From JBFWVD01 sp050246915 (GTDB lineage: Bacteria; Actinomycetota; Acidimicrobiia; Acidimicrobiales; Ilumatobacteraceae), in NCBI GenBank assembly GCA_050246915.1, contig JBFWVD010000022.1:13458-77457 (forward strand): a stretch of 64,000 nt of DNA, in the 5' to 3' direction. The notes under the pieces were generated by a model that was not told the origin of the DNA, made no database searches, and worked only from the letters and a program-made list of their open reading frames with translations. The number at the start of each line of letters is the position of its first letter. Within the stretch, counting starts at the first letter, position 1. Of this stretch, positions 8,875 to 18,200 are shown in pieces. Both the position numbers and the translations under genes were made by a program.

Positions 8875-9951
8875 TCACGCGCTGGTGAGCCCCGACACGG
8901 TGTGGATGCGTTCGGCCACGGTGTCGGAACCGCCGGCGACGGTGCTGATGTCCCCATTGCGGGGGGCCGCGATCTTCGACATCAGATGTTTGCCGGCAAC
9001 GATCGGCGCGTATCGAGGCGGGTTGTCATCGCTGCAGCACGTGGGGATGCATTCGATGAGGGCGTCGTAGTTCCCGTTGTGGAAGAACGCGGCTGAGCGG
9101 CGTACCGAGGGACCATCGATCTGGGCCGGCGGCGGAACGACACGATGCAATGTCGAACGCCAACGATCGTTGGTCCACTGGGCCAACAAGTCACCGATGT
9201 TGATCAGATAGGCACCCGGCGCGGGCACGACATCGTGATAGCACTCGTCGGGCCCGAGCACCTGAAGGCCAGGGACCTGGTCGGCGTACAGGATCGTCGA
9301 GATCCCATAGTCGGTGTGACTCCCCATCCGCATCTGCCCCGGCAATGGATCGGCGGTACCCGGTTGCCGTTCGTAACGCAGAACGCGCAAGGTGTTGGTC
9401 GAGTGATCGGTCTTGTCCCAGAAGAACCCGGGCTCCATTGACAGTGCCACGGCGAAGATCTCGTCGAGCATTGCTGCGAGCGTCACCATGGCGTCGAAGT
9501 AGTTCCGATAGGCCGCACGGAAGGCGGGATCGTCGGGCCAGATGTTGGGAGCGAACAATCGATGCCGCTCCGGGTCGTACACCGGATCATCGGGGACGGC
9601 GTCGGGCCCGATGTTGAACGCTTCGAACAGATCCGGCGGTGAATCGAGACCCAAGCTGTAGGTGAGCGTCTCAGCTCCTTGCGGCGTGAACCCGCGGTTC
9701 ACCTCCGGCGACGTCGTCACGTAGGGCAACTTGGCCTCGAGCGGTCGCGCGAAGAACGCGTCGCTGGCATCGAGCATCGCGTCGATGATCGATGCCGGCA
9801 CACCATGACCGACGATCTGCAAGAACCCCACGACACGCGCAGCATCATCGATCTGTCGAGCGATGCGTGCTCGCGTGCCGGCGTCGCCGTCGGCCCAACC
9901 GGTGATGTCGATCAAAGGGACGAGCGTCCCATCGGCAAGAAGTGCGCTCAC
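8875..9951 (-). CDS. Isopenicillin N synthase-family 2-oxoglutarate/Fe(II) oxygenase, copy 1
   Basis: A 358-residue non-haem iron oxygenase. The DIOX_N region is at residues 10-120 (FLQIVGHGVP), and the iron ligands are His and Asp in GSHTDYG and His in STLHRVV. RRSAAFF supplies the arginine and serine that bind 2-oxoglutarate. The GTG at 9951 is preceded by GGAGAAG. It is a tandem paralogue of the next gene upstream (9989-11056), with long identical stretches, and is the last gene of a three-gene unit starting at the deaminase-like amidohydrolase. Function is probably hydroxylation or oxidative ring chemistry on a small molecule; the true substrate cannot be read from sequence. Confidence 0.9.
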   Translation of the reverse strand: MSALLADGTLVPLIDITGWADGDAGTRARIARQIDDAARVVGFLQIVGHGVPASIIDAMLDASDAFFARPLEAKLPYVTTSPEVNRGFTPQGAETLTYSLGLDSPPDLFEAFNIGPDAVPDDPVYDPERHRLFAPNIWPDDPAFRAAYRNYFDAMVTLAAMLDEIFAVALSMEPGFFWDKTDHSTNTLRVLRYERQPGTADPLPGQMRMGSHTDYGISTILYADQVPGLQVLGPDECYHDVVPAPGAYLINIGDLLAQWTNDRWRSTLHRVVPPPAQIDGPSVRRSAAFFHNGNYDALIECIPTCCSDDNPPRYAPIVAGKHLMSKIAAPRNGDISTVAGGSDTVAERIHTVSGLTSA

Positions 9952-9988
9952 GCAATCTTCTCCTGTGTCGCCATCACGCCAGGAGGCG

Positions 9989-11056
9989 TCATGCCGTGGT
10001 CAATCCGGACACGGTGTGATGCCGCTCCGCCACGGTGTCCGATGCCGCGTCGACACCGGCAACATCTCGATACCGAGGCCCGAGCAACTTGGCGATCAAG
10101 TGCTCACCGGCCGTCACCGGTGCGTAGCGCGCGGGATGCTCGTCGCTGCAGCACGTCGGGATGCACTCGATGACGGCGTCGTAGTTGCCATCGTGGAAGA
10201 ACGCTGCCGAGCGCCGCACCGACGGCCCATCCACTCCCGCCGGCGGCGGAACGACTCGATGCAACGTCGAACGCCAACGATCGTTGGTCCACTGGGCCAG
10301 CAGATCACCGATGTTGATCAAGAAGGCATCCGGTTCCGGGATGACGTCGTGATAGCGATGGTCCTTGCCGAGCAACTGGAGACCGGGGACCCGATCGGCG
10401 TACAGGATGGTCACGATGCCGTAGTCGGTATGACTCCCCATCCGCATCTGCCCCGGCAACGGATCGGGACTGCCCGGTTGACGTTCGTAGCGCAGCACAC
10501 GCAAGGTGTCGGTGGAGTGATCGGTCTTGTCAGCGAAGAAGGCCGGCTCCACCCCGAGGGCGACCGCGAAGATCTCCACGAGCCGGGACGCCAGCGCGGC
10601 GACGGCATCGAAGTAGTTGCAGTACGCCGAGCGGAACGCGGGATCGTCCGGCCAGATGTTGGCGGCGAAGAAGCGATGACGCTCGGCGTTGTACACCGGA
10701 TCATCTGGGACGACATCAGGCCCGATGTTGAACGCCTCGAACAGATCCGGCGGCGAGTCGACACCCAAGCTGTAGGTGAGTGACTCGGTCCCTTGCGCGG
10801 AGAAGCCGCGATCGATCTCCGGCGCGGGCGTCGCGAATCGAAGCTTCTCTTCGAGTGGCCGGGCGAAGAACCCATCGCTGGCATCGAGCATGGCGTCGAT
10901 GATCGACGCGGGCACGCCATGACCGACGATCTGCAAGAACCCCACGTCCCGCGCGGCATCATCGATCTGTCGAGCGATGCGTGCTCGCGTGCTGGCATCG
11001 CCGTCGGCCCAGCCCGAGATGTCGACCACTGGAACCGTGTCCGCGCCTGAGGTCAT
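9989..11056 (-). CDS. Isopenicillin N synthase-family 2-oxoglutarate/Fe(II) oxygenase, copy 2
   Basis: A 355-residue paralogue of the adjacent downstream gene. It keeps the same iron site (GSHTDYG, STLHRVV) and 2-oxoglutarate arginine (RRSAAFFHDGNYD). Its ATG overlaps the stop of the preceding amidohydrolase as ATGA, which indicates translational coupling. A 37-base gap separates it from copy 1. The two copies differ by scattered substitutions, which rules out an assembly duplicate and suggests specialisation on related substrates or successive oxidation steps. Confidence 0.9.
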   Translation of the reverse strand: MTSGADTVPVVDISGWADGDASTRARIARQIDDAARDVGFLQIVGHGVPASIIDAMLDASDGFFARPLEEKLRFATPAPEIDRGFSAQGTESLTYSLGVDSPPDLFEAFNIGPDVVPDDPVYNAERHRFFAANIWPDDPAFRSAYCNYFDAVAALASRLVEIFAVALGVEPAFFADKTDHSTDTLRVLRYERQPGSPDPLPGQMRMGSHTDYGIVTILYADRVPGLQLLGKDHRYHDVIPEPDAFLINIGDLLAQWTNDRWRSTLHRVVPPPAGVDGPSVRRSAAFFHDGNYDAVIECIPTCCSDEHPARYAPVTAGEHLIAKLLGPRYRDVAGVDAASDTVAERHHTVSGLTTA

Positions 11057-12447
11057 CGCGTTGTGTCCGGCGTCGTTGCAGCGGAAGAGTCAGCGCTGCG
11101 CTGGGCCAGCACGACCCGTCGTCGTTCGAACAGTTCTTCGGCCGCGTCCTGGGCACGCGAGCGCACGGTGCCCACGTCCACGCTTCGTACCTGACCATCG
11201 GCCACCAGGCGCCGGCCATCGACCCACACGTCGGTCACGTCGGCACCGGAGCACGAGAACACCAGGTGGGCCGGTGCGTTGAAGTCCCGGCCATGCAACA
11301 GCGGTGTGGTGTGGAGGCCGCGCAGATCGACCATGACCACGTCGGCGCGCTTTCCCACCTCCAATGATCCGCTGATGGCATCGAGGCCGAGGGCGCGGGC
11401 GCCCGACAGCGTCGCGATGTCCAAGATCTCCCACGGGTCACCCGTGGTCGGATCCAGCGTGCTGACCTTCTGGAGCAGCGATGCGAACTTCATCTCCTCG
11501 ACCATGTCGAGGTTGTTGTTCTCCTTCTCGCCGTCGCTGCCGAGACCTACGGTGACACCGGCGCTACGAAGATCGCGGATGCGCGCCGGACCCGATGAGA
11601 GCTTCATGTTCGAGCACGGACAGTGCGCCACCGATGTGCCGGTCTTGGCCAGCAGTTCGATCTCCCGGTCGTCGAGCCACACACAGTGCGCCACCACCGT
11701 TCGATCACCGAGGATGCCGCGGTTGTAGAACTCCTCGATCGGGCGACGCCCGAACCGCTTCAGCGACTCCTGCACTTCCCAGATCGACTCGCTCGAATGG
11801 GTGTGGATGCCGGTGTCGTACTCCGCGGCCATCTCCGCGGCGCGTCGGAACGCGTGCGGCGAGCAATAGAACAGATGCTCCAGCCCGACCCAACTGCGAA
11901 CACGACCACCGGCCGCCTCCCGATGCGTCTTCAACAACGCCAGGTTCGTCTCGAGCGTTTCGAAGTAGTCGTATCCATCGAGATCGGCGACGTACGGAGC
12001 GAGCGTGGCCCGAATGCCGATGTCGGTCGCCGCAGTTGCGGAGCCCTCCATGAACCGCCACATGTCGAGCACCGAGACGGTTCCGAAGCGGAGTCCTTCG
12101 GTGTAGGCGAGATACGACGCCGCTTCGGCGATCTCTGGGGTCAGCGCCTTGTGAGCCGGGTCCACGTAGGCCTCGAGCCAGTCCCACAACGACATCGACT
12201 CTGCCGTGCCTCGCAGTAGGCCCGAGTGCAGATGGCAGTTGTGCAGTCCGGGGATGACGGCGTGGTCGGTCGCGTCGACCACCTCAGCTCCGACGACGCG
12301 CGGGTCGGCGTCGAGTTGGTCCACCGGACCGACGGCCACGATCGAATCGCCCTCAAGCAACACGGACCCCGGATCGAACACCGCCCGCGTTCCTTCGCAA
12401 GGGATCACGATGCCGTTACGGATGAGTTGCCGAGACGGGAGGTTCAC
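11053..12447 (-). CDS. TRZ/ATZ-type amidohydrolase (amino-heterocycle deaminase family)
   Basis: A 464-residue amidohydrolase of the chlorohydrolase/cytosine deaminase type. The metal residues are HLH in IPGLHNCHLHSGLLRG, His in GIHTHSSES, His in VVAHCVWL and Asp in VGLGSDGEKENNN. Family members remove amino or chloro groups from triazines, purines, pyrimidines or S-adenosylhomocysteine. The ATGA overlap with the oxygenase gene downstream makes it the first gene of a coupled three-gene operon. GTG at 12447 is the start, with a weak ribosome site. The context argues for a catabolic deaminase acting on a nitrogen heterocycle, but the substrate is an inference. Confidence 0.87.
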   Translation of the reverse strand: MNLPSRQLIRNGIVIPCEGTRAVFDPGSVLLEGDSIVAVGPVDQLDADPRVVGAEVVDATDHAVIPGLHNCHLHSGLLRGTAESMSLWDWLEAYVDPAHKALTPEIAEAASYLAYTEGLRFGTVSVLDMWRFMEGSATAATDIGIRATLAPYVADLDGYDYFETLETNLALLKTHREAAGGRVRSWVGLEHLFYCSPHAFRRAAEMAAEYDTGIHTHSSESIWEVQESLKRFGRRPIEEFYNRGILGDRTVVAHCVWLDDREIELLAKTGTSVAHCPCSNMKLSSGPARIRDLRSAGVTVGLGSDGEKENNNLDMVEEMKFASLLQKVSTLDPTTGDPWEILDIATLSGARALGLDAISGSLEVGKRADVVMVDLRGLHTTPLLHGRDFNAPAHLVFSCSGADVTDVWVDGRRLVADGQVRSVDVGTVRSRAQDAAEELFERRRVVLAQRSADSSAATTPDTTR

Positions 12448-12626
12448 CGGCCGACATTCCCAGCGGTGCGCTCACGCCGTCAATACCCCGACCGCCAGTT
12501 CACATGCGCTTCATCATCATGGACATGAGCGCGACGGACTCGCGACAGGAAGGTGTCTTGGTGCCGAAACACAACCGCCCATCGCGTCGATACGATGCCG
12601 GATCTCAACAGCGACAAGGAGATCGG

Positions 12627-13376
12627 GTGCGGATCTTGCTCGTGTCGGACCTGCACTACGTGCTGCGACAGTTCGACTGGGTGGTGGAACAACTCGCACA
12701 ACACGACATGGTCGTGCTGGCCGGCGATCAGCTCGACATCGCGTCCGCCGTGCCCCTCGACGCACAGATTGCCGTGCTGCAAGCCCTCATCGCCCGAGTC
12801 GATCATCCAGAGCGTCTCGTCGTGTCGTCAGGCAACCACGATCTCACCGGCCCCGATGATCACGGGGAGCAGGCGGCGCTGTGGTTCGATCCGTTGCGCG
12901 CTGCGGGCGTGACGGTGGATGGAGACTCACGGATCATCGGCGATGCCTTGGTGACCGCGTGCCCGTGGTGGGATGGCGCCGTCGGCAAGGCCCGCCTCGC
13001 CGAGCAGTTCGCTCGAGACAGCGATCGTTCGACGCGACCGTGGGTGTGGGTGTACCACTGGCCCCCGGATCAGTCGCCGACGTGTTGGACCGGCAAACGA
13101 CACTATGGCGACCCCGATCTGAGGGCCTGGATCACCGAGTATCAACCCGACCTCGTGCTGACCGGTCATGTCCACAATCCGCCGTTCCGTCCCGACGGTG
13201 CCTGGGCGGACCGCATCGGCAACACATGGATCTTCAATGCCGGCAATCAACTCGGACCGGAGCCCGCTCACGTGACGATCGACCTCGATGCCAACGAGGC
13301 GGTGTGGCGATCACTGCTCGGGCAAGAGGTCCAACCGCTCGATGGCGAGCCGATCACCGAACGCCCCTCGTTCTGA
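12627..13376 (+). CDS. Metallophosphoesterase (calcineurin-like)
   Basis: A 249-residue calcineurin-type phosphoesterase. The dimetal motifs are in order: SDLHYV, VVLAGDQLD, SSGNHDLTG, VYHWPPD, and LTGHVHNPP. The GTG at 12627 is supported by AAGGAG five bases upstream and by starting directly at the first beta strand (VRILLVSDLH); the open frame upstream has no family sequence. It stands alone between a divergent amidohydrolase operon and a convergent cyclic-nucleotide-fold gene. Such proteins cleave phosphomonoesters, phosphodiesters or cyclic nucleotides; activity on cAMP is possible here because of the neighbours but is unproven. Confidence 0.85.
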   Translation: MRILLVSDLHYVLRQFDWVVEQLAQHDMVVLAGDQLDIASAVPLDAQIAVLQALIARVDHPERLVVSSGNHDLTGPDDHGEQAALWFDPLRAAGVTVDGDSRIIGDALVTACPWWDGAVGKARLAEQFARDSDRSTRPWVWVYHWPPDQSPTCWTGKRHYGDPDLRAWITEYQPDLVLTGHVHNPPFRPDGAWADRIGNTWIFNAGNQLGPEPAHVTIDLDANEAVWRSLLGQEVQPLDGEPITERPSF

Positions 13377-13407
13377 GCTGCGCCTCATCGGACTGGATCA
13401 ACACCGT

Positions 13408-13893
13408 TCAATAGAGCGGGTCGGGATCGCGTGCCGAGCCGGGGCGCGCCGCCGGTCCGGTGCGCTGCGACAAACTCGACAGCACCGTGTCGACGACAGC
13501 GAGCGACCCGGTCTCACCACCGTACTGGCGACGAAGATCGGCGAGGAACGTGGTGATGAGGTTCAGACGCTCGGCCAACATCCGCGCCACCAACACCGTG
13601 ATCTCCGGGTCGGTGCGCAGCAACGTGGTACCGTCCTCGGCCACGTACATCACCGTCTCGGTGAGCGCGATGACGGTGGCCGTGGCGGGCAGGCCGAGCA
13701 ACAGGCCGACCTCACCGATGCACGCGCCCGGCGCAGAGATGACCGAGATGCGCGTGTCGCCCTTGCGCACTTCGAGTGAGCCCTCGACCAACACGTAGAG
13801 CGCAGCGGAACGTTGACCATCGGTGACGAGGGCCTCGCCCGGAGCGAAGGTGCGTCGCGGCATCGCGGCAAATCGCTCCAGCAGTTCGATCAC
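13408..13893 (-). CDS. Cyclic nucleotide-binding-fold protein
   Basis: A 161-residue protein that is almost entirely one cNMP-binding beta-roll (FAPGEALVTDGQ, LYVLVEGSLEV, CIGEVGLLLGLPATATVIAL). The phosphate-binding cassette keeps the Gly-Glu pair, but the usual Pro-Arg is Pro-Ala, so cAMP binding is doubtful. There is no DNA-binding domain. The C-terminal third (LVARMLAERLNLITTFLADLRRQYG) looks like the C-helix. The GTG at 13893 follows GAGGAGG; the long upstream open frame is arginine-rich and not credible coding. It lies 1.4 kb from a large cyclase-type regulator. Confidence 0.8.
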   Translation of the reverse strand: MIELLERFAAMPRRTFAPGEALVTDGQRSAALYVLVEGSLEVRKGDTRISVISAPGACIGEVGLLLGLPATATVIALTETVMYVAEDGTTLLRTDPEITVLVARMLAERLNLITTFLADLRRQYGGETGSLAVVDTVLSSLSQRTGPAARPGSARDPDPLY

Positions 13894-14213
13894 CGAGGCC
13901 TCCTCATGTCGTTCGTTCTCCCGCGACCCGGGCCACGCCCGAGACCGCAGCCGACACCATCGCGGACGGTTGCGCCATTTCGTTTGCCGTTGCGTTTCGC
14001 ATCGATGAACAAACCGGCGACGCCGCCGGGACGATCGTTCGTCAGCTCCGCGACAGGTCTGGGTGCTACCACCCAACGTCACCCGAGCGTTGGACACCGA
14101 GGGTGAATTCCCTGCACAGGAGCCTTCTTTGATCAACCGACGTGTCATACACTCCCGCCGGTCGATGGGTCGACCAGAGGCTCCGGTGCGGGAGCAAGAA
14201 GGGGTGCACGGAC
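13894..14213. other. Divergent intergenic region, 320 bp
   Basis: It separates the starts of the cNMP-fold gene (minus) and the secreted-protein gene (plus), so it should hold both promoters. A weak -35/-10 candidate for the plus gene is TTCTTT (14125-14130) with TACACT (14148-14153), spaced 17 bases. No convincing gene or structured RNA is seen. Confidence 0.35.
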
Positions 14214-15236
14214 ATGTCCATCATCACGAAACGGGTTGTCGCGATCGCAGTCGCGGCGACAGCGGCCGGCGCCGGGCTCTTCGCCACCGCGCAAGCGGGT
14301 GTCACCACGGTGAAGACATATACGGCGTCAACCTCGACGCCGTCGCTCACGTTCGCCAGCACACAGAGCGCCACGATCACGCTCACCAACACGAGCTCCA
14401 ACGGCATCGTGTTCAAAGCCGCCAAGCTCACCATCCCCGCCGGGCTCAGCGTGACATCGGCATCGATCTCTCCGACGGCGGGCGAGGTCGAGATCGAAGG
14501 CGGGAAACTCGAGATCGAGGACGTCAACATCGGCAACGTCGCCCCGAACAACAAGGTGACGGTGACCATCCAACTCAGTGCAACACCGGCCGCTTGCGGC
14601 AACTTCTTGTGGCGCAGCGATGTGCGGCAATCCAACGACTTCAACGGACGCAACAACAAGCTGACGCTCGTGGGCAGCGACGTCACCATGAAGACCCCGT
14701 GCAACAGCGCGACGATCACCTGCACCGCCGGTGATAGCCAGAACTGCGCTACTGGCACCATCGTGTCACCGGCCGGCGGCACGGCATCGGTCGTCGTGAA
14801 CGACAGCGACGGTGTGAGCGGCACGTTGACGGCGTCCCTCACCACAGACGCCTACCAGTGTGCCGAGTACACGGCAACGTCGGACCAGTTGGCGTTCAAC
14901 ATCACCGTCACCAACGCCGCGAGCCTCACCGGTCTGACGAAGACCGTCTCGTTCTCCGCGCCGCTCGGCGCGTTCGCCAATGCCTGGGAATACCAGGTGT
15001 GCTTCAAGGCGCCGTACGCGTTCAAGGCGTTCCTGCCCTCGCAGCTGCTGCAGGACTTCAACACCGGAAACTTCGACAACAACACCCAGGTGCACACCGA
15101 CGGACAGAACAAGGGCCTGCTCCTCCCCTGCAGCGCCGGCCATGGCGCTCCGTGCGTACTCGACCGCACCATCGCTTCGGGCCGCATCAACATCACGGTC
15201 TCGGCCCCCGCAGCCGACCCGGCGGTGCGCTTCTGA
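14214..15236 (+). CDS. Secreted protein with repeated beta-sandwich-like domains
   Basis: A 340-residue exported protein of unknown function. Residues 1-28 form a Sec signal (MSIITKRVVAIAVAATAAGA... ending ATAQA). The mature part is rich in Ser, Thr, Asn and Val with two similar beta-rich segments, one with ATITLTNTSSNGIVF and one with LAFNITVTNAASLTG, resembling DUF11-like surface modules. Paired cysteines (CTAGDSQNC; CSAGHGAPC) suggest disulfides. There is no anchor or sortase motif. Start 14214 was chosen because it begins the signal peptide. No neighbour shares an obvious function. Confidence 0.75.
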   Translation: MSIITKRVVAIAVAATAAGAGLFATAQAGVTTVKTYTASTSTPSLTFASTQSATITLTNTSSNGIVFKAAKLTIPAGLSVTSASISPTAGEVEIEGGKLEIEDVNIGNVAPNNKVTVTIQLSATPAACGNFLWRSDVRQSNDFNGRNNKLTLVGSDVTMKTPCNSATITCTAGDSQNCATGTIVSPAGGTASVVVNDSDGVSGTLTASLTTDAYQCAEYTATSDQLAFNITVTNAASLTGLTKTVSFSAPLGAFANAWEYQVCFKAPYAFKAFLPSQLLQDFNTGNFDNNTQVHTDGQNKGLLLPCSAGHGAPCVLDRTIASGRINITVSAPAADPAVRF

Positions 15237-15248
15237 CGTCGTGACAAG

Positions 15249-18200
15249 ATGCCTGGCGTGACGAACGCCGACACAGACCACAGGCCGGGCGATTGCCCGG
15301 CCTGTGGCGCGTCTGTGCTCGATCATTGGCGCCACTGCGGCTCCTGCGGCGTCCGACTGGGGCGCGACGACGTGCCGGAGCGCGAGCACCACGTGACGAT
15401 GGTGGTGTCCGATCTGCAGGGCTCAACCGCGTTGGCCGAACGGCTCGATCCCGAGTCGTTACGATCGGTGCTCGATCGATACTTCGACGAACTGGGCGCC
15501 GTGCTCGAGTCCCACGGCGGACGCATCGAAAAGCGCATCGGCGACATGATGGTGACCGTCTTCGGTCTGCCCGAGCCCCGTCCCGACGACGCGATACGAG
15601 CGATCCGAGCAGCAGCCGAGACGCAACAGACGCTGGCGAACCTGAATGACCGCCTCGAGGCCACGTGGGGCGTGCGGCTCACTAATCGCACCGGCGTCGC
15701 CACCGGGCCGGTCGTCTACGCAACAGCCAGCGGGGCACATCGGCTGCTCGTGGGTGAGGCGCTCGAGGTCGCTTCGGCGTTGGAGCCGCTGGCTCCCCCG
15801 CTCGAGGTGCTGGCGTCCGTGGCAACCGTGCACGCGGTCGGCGCGCTCGCCACCTTCGACCCGCCACAGGTCCTCACGGCCAAGAGCGGGTTGGTCGTCG
15901 AGGCCCAGCGTCTCGACAACGTGGCCGCCGGTGAGAGCGAGACGATCACCATCGCCAGCGACGGCACGTGTGCCAGTTGTGGTGCGGTCGCCGAATCGGG
16001 CCAACACTGGTGCGTCGAATGCGGGCTGCCGGTGAGCCGCCGACAACGACGTGAAGACCGTCGACGAACCGTCACGATCGTGTTCACCGATCTGCGCATC
16101 GTGCATCTTCGACCCGGCATCGATGCGACGTCGGAGCGCGCCGCCATCATCCGCGCCTTCGAGGTGGCTCGCAATGCGCTCGAACGTCACGGCGGCATCG
16201 TCGAGAACTTCATCGGTGACGCCGTGATGGCCATCTACGGTCTCGACCAACGACACGAAGACGACGCACGACGCGCCGCCCAAGCGGCGCTCGACGTGCA
16301 GAGCGATCTCTACGCCATCGCGGGCGGACTCGAGCATGACTTCGGCATCCGACTCGATGTCCGCATCGGCGTGAACACCGGTCCCGTCGTGGCCGGCGAT
16401 CCCACCGCCGGTGAACGGCTCGTCACCGGCGACGCGGTGAACGTGGCCGCCCGACTCGAACAGACGGCATGGTCTGGCGCCGTGGTCATCGGTGAGCTGA
16501 CGCGGCAACTCATCGGGCCCTCGGCCGCGGTGGTCGGGCTGGAACCGTTGACGCTGAAGGGCAAGGCCGAACCGGTGCCGGCCTATCGCCTGTGGGACAT
16601 CACCTCTGAGCGGGTCGACTCGAACAGCTTCGAACTGCCGCTCATCGGGCGAGACGACGAGGTCTCGGCACTCCATCGCAACTGGGGGCTCGCCGTTGCG
16701 AACCGGCGCTGGCATCGGCTCGCGGTCCACGGCGAAGCAGGCATCGGTAAGAGCCGGCTCGTCTACGAGTTGCTCGACCGGGTGCGGGGAACAGCTCGCG
16801 TCCTGCGCGGCGCGTGCCTCCCTTATGGTGAGGGCATCACCTTCTGGCCCATTGCCGAGGTGGTACGCCAGGCCGCTGGCATCACCGGCGGAGCCGACAT
16901 CGCGGAAGCTCGCGTCGCGCTCGCCCGCATCTCCCCCGACAGCGAAGTGGCCGATCGGCTGTCATCGCTGATCGGCCTCGACGATCGCATCGTCCCCGTC
17001 GCTGAGTTGTTCTGGGCGACGCGTCGCGTGCTCGATCATCTTGCGGCGCAACAGCCGTTGGTGGTCATCATCGATGGGCTCCACTGGGCCGAACCGACGT
17101 TGCTCGAACTGCTCGACGAGCTCATCGTTCACGCCCGCCGCGTGCCGGCATTGCTCATCACGATGAGTCGCGCTGCGCCCGGTGATGGACCCGCGCCGTT
17201 TGCATCCGACGGCTTCCCCGACGGGGGCGGCATCGAGGACGACCGTTTGGACGTCATCGAAGTCCGTCACCTCAGCGAATCGGAAACGGAGTTGCTGCTG
17301 TCCCACGCCCTGGGGAGCGACCCGCGTCAATCCGGATTGCGCACGGCGATAGCCCGGGCCTCGGCCGGTGTGCCGTTGTTCGTGGAGCAGCTGCTCACCA
17401 TGTTGATCGACGACGGTCGGCTCGTGCGGGCCAATGAGGGATGGGAGGTGACCGTACCCATCGAGGAGCTGTCGGTGCCCCCGACGATCGAAGCGGTGTT
17501 GGCCGCCCGCATCGACGCGCTCCCGGCCGACGAGCGCTCCACGTTGGAACCTGCCTCGGTCATCGGACGCGAGTTCGGCCGCCGAGCAGTCGAGCATCTG
17601 CGCGGCAACGTCGACGCCGGCCCGTCGCTCGAGTCACTCAGCAAGCGCCAACTGGTCGCCCCCTCTCCGGCTCCCGATTTGCTGGCCGATCATCGCTTCC
17701 GCAACCTGCTCATCCGCGACGTCGCCTACGACGGATTGCTCAAGCGCACCCGATCCGATCTGCACCTCCGGTTCGGCGACTGGCTCGATCGCGGCCCGGC
17801 CGCCGGCCACGTCTCCGAGTTCGAAGAGATCCTCGGCTACCACCTCGAGCGCGCCTACCTCCTCGGCACGGAGGTGGCAGCAATCGACGCTTCGTTGATC
17901 GACGTCGGACGACGAGCGGCGCTCCATTTGGGCGCCGCCGGCGAGCGAGCCTTCGCCCGCGGCGACATGCCAGCGGCCGCCAACTTGCTCTACCGCGCCG
18001 CGCACACGCTGCCTCAAGACCCGCCGCGTTCGGCCCGCCTGCGCGTACTCGCCGGCGACGCCAGCTTCGAGATGGGATCGTTCGAGGAGGCGCTGCGCCG
18101 ATACGACGAGGCCGAGCACGTCGCCACCGGAGGCGACGATCTCGTCAACGCAGCGCACGCTCGTCTGGCTCGGGCCACCCAGCGCTATCTCACCGGCGAC

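Noticed and set aside
8875..11056. Assembly duplication of one oxygenase gene
   Set aside because: The copies differ at many scattered positions and in spacing, consistent with true paralogues.
13894..14213. Protein-coding continuation of the cNMP-fold gene upstream of 13893
   Set aside because: The extension is Arg-rich and the GAGGAGG site points to GTG 13893.
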